From contig CM059576.1 in the NCBI GenBank assembly GCA_030386875.1, forward strand, positions 12,057,058-12,121,057: a DNA stretch of 64,000 nucleotides, read 5' to 3'. The notes below the pieces were generated by a model. It saw only the letters and a list, made by a program, of their open reading frames with translations. It had not been told where the DNA came from and ran no database searches. Positions 55,491-64,000 of this stretch are shown one piece after another (position 1 is the first letter of the stretch; every line of letters begins with the position of its first letter). The position numbers and the translations under genes are program-made. Source of the DNA: Morinoia aosen (Eukaryota; Arthropoda; Malacostraca; Amphipoda; Talitridae).

Positions 55491-56327
55491 TCACGCTACC
55501 GATCGTCTCAGATTTCCATAAGGGAACTTGGCGTGTAATGGGCGTTGATATGAATATAATAATGATTATTATAATTACTGACGGTTTCAAACGTTTAAAT
55601 GCCGTTGTATGCAAAGATAAATTTGCGATTCACGCTCTTCTGCAGTGTTGTCGTTGCTAAACTGGCAAGCAACTAAAATCTGTTGCGTATAACGCAGTTC
55701 GAACGCTAAATATTATAGAATTTAAATAAACGTAAAATAATGGAACTATTCTCTCAGCGTAAATTATCTCTAATAACAGCGTCTTAAAACAGTAGAGGTA
55801 CCAAAGAAACCACAGGCAGGCGAGAGCTTACGTATAAGTTTTGCAAAAATGTTTTTCACTGAAAAATCATGATTTCAAACATCAAAATTTGATTCTGGCT
55901 AAGACTTACCTCGCCTGCAGCAAAAAAATACAACTTCACGAGATTGTTTGCTCACCCTTCTAAGATTTATAGGTTACAACCAATGTACCTTGGATAGAAA
56001 CTACTTTTGTAATAGCGTTGAGGGTAATTTCTTTCATGTGTACATAATACGAAGTATTCACATAAGAAACACATTTCTACAACGTATTGTCCGTACGTAT
56101 ACAACTGCCGTATCAAAGGGAACTTTCACACGGGTGAAATTTCAGAAAGAGCTTTGGACTCTCCTAATGAAAAAATGATCAATGATGTCTTCTAACATTA
56201 GAGATGTTTTTACGTTAATGTAGCTCCGCTACGTTCACGAAATATGAATACCAACAGCAGGGAACACATTCATAGCCAGCGTCATCGCAATGTGAAAGCA
56301 ACTTCAAACTAACTCAACACTGGAGCG
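55491..56327. other. non-coding, nothing recognised
   Basis: One 76-aa plus frame (55948-56178) without a domain. Confidence 0.4.
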
Positions 56328-56515
56328 TTGCGCCGGGCTGTGAACTGCATCAATTATTGTTGCGGCACCCGTTCTCGCGCTTATATTTATTTACTGAAGC
56401 CTGTCAATGGGCATTTACTTGAGTTGTTTTCTCGAGAAGAAAGAAAAGCATCACGTCGGGGGCAGCAAGCAGCTCATTTAATGTTGCTGCCCATGAGCAA
56501 GGCAGTAAAGTAAGT
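56328..56515 (+). CDS. candidate exon ending at a strong donor
   Basis: An open frame with 'RRAVNCINYCCGTRSRAYI' and 'LLELFSREERKASRRG' runs to CAGTAAA|GTAAGTAG, a near-consensus donor at about 56512. It is GC-richer than its flanks. No convincing acceptor was seen, so it could be a first exon or an accident. No family recognised. Confidence 0.2.
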
Positions 56516-57311
56516 AGTTAATGCCTTCATTCGAGGCGCTCTCGCTCCATTGCTCCGTGCTCTCTGTCTCGTCTCCTTACGAGGCAAGATATCTTGCAAG
56601 GGGCCTTTAATTATCAGTCAAGTCAGTCCTAGCTCAGCAGGGCACCATGAATTCTGTAAATGATTGCACTACGAGTCCGATTACTGATCATTCCAGCCTT
56701 ATAAGGTTACGTCACTGCTGGTAAAAATAGATGAAAATTATTAAAATGATGTTTGTCAACAACAAATTTCAAGGCAATTGCGAAATGATTGGTGCTTTTT
56801 CAGTCACCTCGCAAAGACAAGACAAGCATTTTACAAAAGGTATTGCAATGGAGAAGTAGTGAAAATTACATCTTTTCACTTAGGAAAATTCGGGAAGAGA
56901 AATTGCTATTATCATGTTCAGATAATAGCAATTAGCCTAAAAATTAGTTAGCATAAAAATGGAAGAAATTCAGTGATATAACTTTTGTAAATAATAGATT
57001 TTCTTCTCACCATAGCAAGTATATCAATGATAAAAAGTCACGTAATACTCTCTGATGAAGTTTGATATAACGTCGACCTGAATGGGCGCCCAGCACTCAA
57101 AAGTGTTTTTAAATTTAACGTCTGCGACATTTGTGAAGAACAATACCCTGACAGAACATGCCCTGAGCTCTGTTCTGTTACTGCCAATGTAACAGCAGAT
57201 TATACACTTAAACGTGACTAGACCTAAATAGAATTGAAATTGGCGCCAATAAGGAGCGAAGTAGCCCATTGTTGGGTGGTTCCTAAATCCCATGTGTTGC
57301 GTTATGCTACG
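56516..57311. other. non-coding, nothing recognised
   Basis: No repeat or ORF of note. Confidence 0.4.
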
Positions 57312-57533
57312 TTAAATGGGAATGTTGGGTTACAGGAACGTTGGGTTAACTGGAATGTTGTGTTAACTAGAATGTTGTGTTAACTGGAATGTTGTGTTAA
57401 CTGGAATGTTGTGTTAACTGGAATGTTGGGTTAACTGGATTGTTAGGTTAACAGGAATGTTGGGTTAACTGGAATGTTTTGTTAACTAGAATGTTGGGTT
57501 AACAAGAATGTTGCGTTAACTGGAATGTTGTGT
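57312..57533. repeat. 17-bp minisatellite, about 13 units
   Basis: The unit is 'gttgtgttaactggaat' with small variants (gttggg, acagg, actag). Confidence 0.92.
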
Positions 57534-58599
57534 TGACGAAAACTATGCCCCCATGATATAACCGTTATTTTCGCACATTCAGAACTAACTGTAGGAGTTG
57601 TTTAGCTGCAAGACACAGCAAATTTCTTAGATCGCAAATCTCACATTAGTTTTAAATGCCGAAATAAAATCTTGAAGATCTCAAATCATTGTGAAATATT
57701 TGAAGTTTATGAACATGAACTACGCAGAGTCTCACTTACTGTTTCTCTCGTACAATAAATATGCTTCATAATGTTAAAAGAAGACAAGTGAATATATAAT
57801 TTTCACTAAGGAAGCAAGATTTCAACAGCAAAGTATTTGTCGACGTTAACAGCTAGTTTTCATTCAATTTTTCTTGATAAGAACTATCACGAGCCTGAGA
57901 CCGGGCCCTTGTTTTGTTAAGAACACGACGATGATTGTGAGTGTGGGTGTCGATAGCGGGGAGAGAGGCAAAGGACGTTGGTATCCTCAGCGACATTTCC
58001 TACGACACACACAGGATACGACATGGCGTCAACCACTTGCAGTCCTTGGAAACAACTTATTTGTGGTGCTGCGATCAATCTTTGTACTTTATCCGATGTA
58101 TGTTTGTTACAGAAGAGGAATTCACATTTGAAACTAGACACATACATCACTTATACTTTCGTTAGCTCATCGCTAACTAAGAATCATCATTCATCATGTT
58201 ATGTCATTCAAAAGCTAATTATGTTTTTTATGTTATTTTTGTTGTAAATACTCTTTTTGATTAATTTTTACTTCTTAATGTTCGCCTATTGAATTTTTCC
58301 CATTACATTGTTTTTTAACTTCTAAGTGTACGGTCTGAGGAAATGCTGTCAAATAGCATGCAGACGTTAAATGAACAAATTAGAATTGAATTTTTCAAAA
58401 TTTCTTAATGTATCAAAGAAACTAGGTTACTTTATTGGTTTAAAATGAATGTAATTTCTTTCTAAAATGCTAGGTTTTGAGCAGTATCAGCAAGAGATCA
58501 CATTATTTCGAATATATTACATACGTGTAACATTCTTCCTCGAGTACGTGTACCATTCTTGGCATTCTTCTTTCCCGAAGAGTGGATCCTTCAGCCACG
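57534..58599. other. non-coding, nothing recognised
   Basis: Overlapping frames of 74-89 aa at 57874-58247 on both strands; no domain. Confidence 0.4.
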
Positions 58600-58800
58600 G
58601 ATTGATTAGGCAAGGATGAACATCGATCAATTAATCATGGATGAGGATTAGTCAGTTACTGGCGGATCAACATTGATCATGGATGATCGATAATTCATTG
58701 GTGAGTATACATCAATTGAGCCATGAGAATCGATCATTCAGTCACAGGTGAGTATCGATATATTGTTCACAGATAAATTAGTCTCAGATGAGTATTTACC
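58600..58800. repeat. degenerate 40-50-bp repeat with GATCATGGATGA words
   Basis: 'gatcaNttaatcatggatga', 'gatcatggatgatcgat', 'ggtgagtatacatcaatt' and 'ggtgagtatcgatat' recur at uneven spacing. Confidence 0.6.
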
Positions 58801-59699
58801 AACCAGCGAAAATATAATCTGTAAAGATTTACCGTCGGATGAGAGTTAAATATTCTTCTTATTTCTTACACGGCAAATGTTCACTACACCTGAGCTCGAA
58901 TTTTGTATTCCCCAACATTTTCCTTATAAATGCGATATTGAATGCATCTAATATCCACCGGTTTATTTATTGCAAAGTAGCCTTACAATGGTTCCGTTTA
59001 GGTATTCAGCACGTTTTTCAAACGTACTTCACTGATTGTACAAGTAGCTTAACTTCTGTGAGTAATTAGAAACACACTGAGGAACTAGAATACTTCATTC
59101 CTATGAAGTTGTAACATATCATCTTGTGATGCGTTTTTTAAAGTTCACCATAATTAACTCTACGACGTAATTATGGTTATGCCAACCGAGCTGCCACTCA
59201 TTCCAAACGCCTGGATAGGGAATTGAATTGTCAACTTTCTGTTCTTTCATACGGGCCGAAACTTCAGTGTGTGTGGAATTTTGAAACATCGAAAACACCA
59301 CACCGTGGGTGAGCGCTCTCAGCCTTTTCGCCTCGGTGGACATCGACCTCGATAGTGATACAGAAATAGCTTTCTACAAAATACACAAGGACATTAGGTC
59401 GGTTAATTTGAATGTTTGAAAGTTTTGAATTCAATGACCAGGGTGAAATGCTGGTACCTCATGGTTTTCCTATATCTAATAGTTCTAATTTATACAAATG
59501 CGAGCTTTGTCTGTGATAGGTCTGAAACAAAAATGGTCATATTTTACTTTTATTGCGATAGCTCTTGTCAATATAATGGGGTGTACGAAAGAGAAGAGTT
59601 TAGATGGTTCTGACCCAAAACACACAACATTACACCCAGAATTTCCAGTAGTGAATTAATATTTTTTTGTGAGTTTTTGAGCTCGGCAAGACATTCGTG
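58801..59699. other. non-coding, nothing recognised
   Basis: Short frames (60-76 aa) without domains. Confidence 0.4.
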
Positions 59700-60825
59700 C
59701 AGAAGTTGAAGGAGCGTAAAATGGGCCCTCAGAAATGGTAGTGGGCGCAATTAAAGAGCAGAAGTTGAGGGAGAGTAAAATGGGCCCTCAGAAATGGTAA
59801 TGGGCGCAATTAAAGAGCAGAAGTTGAGGGAGAGTAGAATGGGCCTTCAGAAATGGTAATGGGCGCAATTAAAGAGCAGAAGTTGAAAGAGAGTAAAATG
59901 GGCCATCAGAAATGGTAGTGGGCGCAATTAAAGAGCAGAAGTTGAGGAAGAGAAAAATGGGCCCTCAGAAATGGTAATGGGCGCAATTAAAGAGCAGAAG
60001 TTGAGGGAGAGTAAAATGGGCCCTCAGAAATGGTAATGGGCGCAATTAAAGAGCAGAAGTTGAGGGAAAGTAAAATGGGCCCTCAGAAATGGTAGTGGGC
60101 GCAATTAAAGAGTAGAAGTTGAAAGAGAGTAAAATGGGCCATCAGAAATGGTAGTGGGCGCAATTAAAGAGCAGAAGTTGAGGGAGAGAAAAATGGGCCC
60201 TCAGAAATGGTAATGGGCGCAATTAAAGAGCAGAAGTTGAGGGAGAGTAAAATGGGCCCTCAGAAATGGTAATGGGCGCAATTAAAGAGCAGAAGTTGAG
60301 GGAGAGTAAAAAGGGCCCTCAGAAATAGTAATGGGCGCAAATAAAGGGCAGAAGTTGAGGGAGAGCGTAAAATGGGCCTTTAGAAAAGGTAGTGGGCGCA
60401 ATTAAAGAGCAGAAGTTGAAAGAGCGTTAAATGGGCCCTCAGAAATGGTAATGGGCGCAATTAAAGAGCAGAAGTTGAGTGAGAGTAAAATGGGCCCTCA
60501 GAAATGGTAGTGGGCGCAATTAATGAGCAGAAGTTGAGGGAGCGTAAAATGGGCCCTCAGAAATGGTAGTGGGTGCAATTAAAGAGCAGAAGTTGAAAGA
60601 GAATAAAATGGGCCCTCAGAAATGGTAATGGGCGCAATTAAAGATCAGAAGTTGAGGGAGAGTAAAATGGGCCCTCAGAAATGGTAATGGGCGCAATTAA
60701 AAATCAGAAATTGAGGGAGAGTAAAATGGGCCCTCAGAAATGGTAATGGGCGCAATTAAAAATCAGAAGTTGAGTGAAAGGAAAATGGGCCTTCAGAAAC
60801 GATGATGGGCGCTACTGAAGAGCAA
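59700..60825. repeat. 59-bp minisatellite, about 19 units
   Basis: The unit is 'gcagaagttgagggagagta' plus 'aaatgggccctcagaaatgg' plus 'taatgggcgcaattaaaga', with a strict period and small variants. The last unit decays at about 60825. Confidence 0.96.
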
Positions 60826-61639
60826 ACCTCGGTGCTTGTGGCCTCCAAGTAGGAAACACTTTTTGTTTATACATGTGCACCTGAAATAGATGCTTTTACA
60901 AATATTTGTTCTCTGATAGCATTGCTGGTAAAATAAACCAATGTGAAATTTAATGGTTACACCGACACACGAATGCGTTATTTTCGCAGTGCAAAATGTC
61001 TCGCATGTGCAGGACTTGCAAATGAATTCTTCAGCGAATTAATTTTTCTAATCATGATGTTATGCCCGTAAAGATGGAATTGCGAACTGTTATAAAAATG
61101 AAATATATTGTTCATGAATTGTGTTGTCACTGCAAATATCGATTCGCCAACACATACAACTAATTTGATTTAGCTCAGATAGTTCAATTTGTTCAAACAC
61201 CTCATTTGAAACCAATTTTGTGAATCAAACCTAAAAATGCATGGTATCTTTTAGGAACTCCTATTTATTTCAGCAGATGACACACATATCGACCCAGTCA
61301 ACAATTTCATGTTTATTCCCTCTCTAATCAATTTGATGAAACTTGAACAATACGCATTCCCTAGAAGTACTGCAGCTGTGGGTAGCATATCCTGTTTGAT
61401 ATCAAAATATTTTTGAAATGTAAAAGACTCACGACGCTTTCTGTAATATCTTTTGATTTAAGAACTATTTGCTTCCACCCATTTTTATTAAGATCTGCAA
61501 GCGCAGATTCTGACAGCCAACCAGTAGAAGCCAACCAAGAGAAGGAAAAAGGCTTGATTTGAGCTACTTTCTGCCAGCAAAGTATTACATTCAAGGGAAC
61601 ATTGAATCACCAACAAAGTGTATCACCAACATAGCCACT
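60826..61639. other. non-coding, nothing recognised
   Basis: One minus frame of 77 aa (61361-61594) without a domain. Confidence 0.4.
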
Positions 61640-62051
61640 AAATGCTCTCAATTCTACACCGGGGGATACTCCCAGTTACATCGTATTCAACAGAGACACG
61701 TGTCCTTACTACCTGGGCGAAAGTTTCAATAACGTAACTTACAGTTATGATGAGGAGATAGATTTGGTTAATTTCCGAGCCAAAGAGGCAGCTCGTATAG
61801 TAGAAAACGTTAGGAACCTAATATTGAATAACACTACTGAACGGAATCTATACCGGAATATTGGGCGTAGAGACAAGAATTCCGTAATCGGGGATCGAGT
61901 CCTTTTAAGTAAAAAGGATAAGCTAGAGCTGACATGGCTAGGGCCGGGCATAGTCCTGAAGGTCAAGCGAAATTGGGTCGAGATAAAAATTGGGGAGAAG
62001 ACTTACAAAAGTTATATGAATCATGTGTTACCTTTACGGAGAGTTAAATAA
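61640..62051 (+). mobile_element. Ty3/Gypsy-like retrotransposon fossil, integrase C-terminal end
   Basis: The frame has 'STPGDTPSYIVFNRD', the segment that ends a retroelement integrase core. A basic C-terminal domain follows with 'SVIGDRVLLSKKDKLELTWL' and 'GPGIVLKVKR', typical of Gypsy-group integrases. Only this end of pol is left, so the element is 5'-truncated and broken. About 1.4 kb downstream begins the sequence shared with 19912, in the right place for the element's 3' LTR. Confidence 0.6.
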
Positions 62052-63464
62052 AAAGCTCTCCATTTTTACTGTTCTTACGACATTCACTATGACGACCCGA
62101 CAGTTTACGGCATTGACGACTCGACAGGTTACGATTTGCTAAAAAGTATAAATGTATTACTTAATTTAGCAATTTCTCTATAGGTTAAGAATTTTTCGTT
62201 GTGTTAATTGCTTTACCAACGTATTATTAGTATTATTTGCTTTGCCGCAATATAATCCCGTATGTTTTAATTTCAATTGTTGTTCAGCTTTTAGCCGTGC
62301 CTGTTATAATTAGTTAGGTTTAGTGTTGTACTTTAATCTCGAGGTTAAAAGATATGTTTATGTATCTCAAAAGATGACTCTAAAGATATTTTTTCCGAAT
62401 TTTTTTAATTCGCTGTTTTTATTGGTTTGTGTTGTGCTGTGCACATGCAACTCTAGGCGTGCATCCGCTTGGACGTTGTTGCTGAATTAACGAATTAAAT
62501 GGTGAGCGAATTCCATGGTTGCTAAATGCAATCGCTGACATTGCATCTCGTCTCATGATGCGGTCGATTTTGACGCTACAGCGAAATTAGAATTATTTTT
62601 TATTTATGATTGGAGTGCTTGATCATCAGCATAACGACCAAATTGAATAATATTTTCCATTGAGTGGAAATTCCCCTAACGAAGGTATAGCTGCAGCTTT
62701 TGCTTAAAATGCAAGTTTTCTCGACGAGCAACATTAGTTCATATTTTATGTAATTGCCCTGAATGAAATTTGATTTCTATTTAAATTAACTGTTCTTTAT
62801 CAAGCTACAGTTCAACTTAATCAAGCCTTTATGCTTGTGTTTTTGTGTTGTATGTTACTTAGGTTTGTTAAAGTTATGTATATTTTTATTTATTAATTGG
62901 CCATGCTAATTGTCTTTGTTTTCGTTCTAATTTCAGCTTCGCGTTGGTGGACGAGCACATGAACGAGTCACGTAACACGTGACACCTTCACGCACTGTAC
63001 GGTGGGTGTCCAGACGGCCTGGCTCCCGAACGCCTGTCAACAACTGGGGCGGCCTTGACGGCAGCTGAGCCTCAGCGCGGTCAACGACTTAGCAGCAGTT
63101 AACCCCCGCGCGCAGTTAATCCATACTAATTAGTGGTAAATCACCTTCGTGAAAGGGAAGGATAACAATGGTGAACCATTGATGAACTCAAAAGGATAAG
63201 TGACGTTAAGTATTTAATTTGGTGTTAATTTGAAAAAGAGTGTTTATTTTTTACAGTGTTGCTTTACCATGATCGTAGTATTGAAAAGTGGTTTAATAAA
63301 TTTAGTAACTTGAAATGTGGTAATTATAAATTCAGGCTCGTTCAAGAAATATGAACTGTGTTTACTCTTCATTACGATTGGCGTATTATATTATATCATA
63401 AATTATAATTATAATAAATAGCGAATTATCCAAGGTGCTGAAGGTGCTGAGCCCATTTTATTAT
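62052..63464 (+). other. region between integrase fossil and LTR-like copy
   Basis: No ORF of note. A purine-rich stretch near 63148-63165 could be a polypurine tract of the same element, in which case the LTR begins earlier than 63465. Confidence 0.35.
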
Positions 63465-64000
63465 AATTTCTCACTAATTTTACATAGTTTCATACTCATA
63501 CTTGATGTTCTAATTGGTGCGATGTTTGACTATAACTTAATAACAATCAATAGATATAATACACGCGTATGATAACAACAACATTATCTTGCTATTTGGT
63601 TAATTTTGTACTCTACGATCACGGAAACTTGTAATCGTTCACCACCGTCATTTTTCTCTTTTGTTTGGTAAAAACTTTGATGTTTCTTTAATTTGTTTAG
63701 CATTTGGATTCATTACCATTAAATACTGCGCACTCATTTTTCGTATCTACTAGGTAATAGTTCTGAGCAATAGAAAATTTCCCGTGATTGCCTTGCCGAG
63801 GAACTCGTGCTTTATTTTGCAGTTTATCTATTTAACCAGTAATATTATCATATAATCACTATATTTATTTTGTTGTTATTAATAATACTTGCGTTTATTG
63901 CGCATCAAGCAACCTGGGGAAGCTTTCTGTAGAGGTATTTGCTGTGGCCACGATTCCGAAATTATCCTTGTGATTACTTGATGCCTAAATTGTTTGTTAT
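63465..64000 (+). mobile_element. LTR-like fossil, copy 2, cut by window end
   Basis: Matches 19912-20580 in the same orientation throughout, with many substitutions and small length changes. The copy lacks the over-100-bp segment present at about 19955-20090 in the other. It likely belongs with the integrase fossil at 61640-62051. It continues beyond the window. Confidence 0.5.

Noticed and set aside
57874-58247. Cluster of 74-89-aa frames
   Set aside because: They overlap on both strands with no splice signals or recognisable motifs.
19912-64000. One giant retroelement bounded by the two LTR-like copies
   Set aside because: The 40 kb between them holds unrelated satellites, exons and MITEs. 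Two separate insertions are far simpler.

Overview
The window is repeat-rich, AT-rich nuclear DNA from an animal, most likely an arthropod and probably an insect. The evidence is the mobile-element set: a CR1-group LINE, mariner/Tc1 transposase remnants, hAT and TA-flanked MITEs, BEL/Pao and Ty3/Gypsy-like retroelement fossils, a tRNA-derived SINE and a diffuse TTAGG-like tract. Candidate coding segments look like short exons bounded by GT/AG sites, as in a eukaryote. No rRNA gene, tRNA gene, operon or CRISPR array was found. The species cannot be named from the sequence alone.

The most important object is an apparently full-length LINE on the minus strand (about 6310-11830). ORF1 (9312-11705) carries an OTU-type cysteine protease domain at its C-terminus and a GDSL/SGNH-like domain in the middle. 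ORF2 (6351-9311) carries an APE endonuclease and a reverse transcriptase with all key motifs. The two ORFs are in the same frame and are separated by one UGA followed directly by CUA, which is the well-known leaky stop context. ORF2 has no in-frame AUG before the essential first endonuclease motif. The simplest reading is that the enzyme is made by stop-codon readthrough as an ORF1-ORF2 fusion.

Layout: 1-4020, four tandem repeat families and dispersed repeats. 4330-6310, a diverged tandem duplication that received the LINE. 12-19 kb, a possible 44-aa microprotein, a 43-bp minisatellite and a mariner remnant. 19.9-22 kb, an LTR-like fossil with a primer-binding-like site. 22-26.2 kb, MITEs, a candidate exon and a Tc1 fragment. 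26.5-28.3 kb, a 29-bp satellite with an internal higher-order duplication. 30-32.5 kb, a long-TIR element, a SINE and coding-like relics. 33-34.7 kb, an 11-bp G/T-rich array. 35-38.4 kb, a dispersed repeat that appears to have given rise to a 41-bp minisatellite. 39-40.3 kb, a Foldback-like element with tandem subrepeats in its inverted arms. 40.4-49.5 kb, several exon-like islands on both strands, two clean MITEs (one inside an exon-like ORF) and a second diverged duplication. 49.8-50.5 kb, a BEL/Pao fossil. 50.9-60.8 kb, seven more tandem arrays. 61.6-64 kb, a Ty3/Gypsy-like integrase fossil and a second copy of the LTR-like sequence, cut by the window end.

No complete host gene is visible. 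The host coding signal is limited to isolated exon-like segments whose parent genes I could not identify. Most long ORFs elsewhere are artefacts of tandem arrays whose unit lacks stop codons on one strand.
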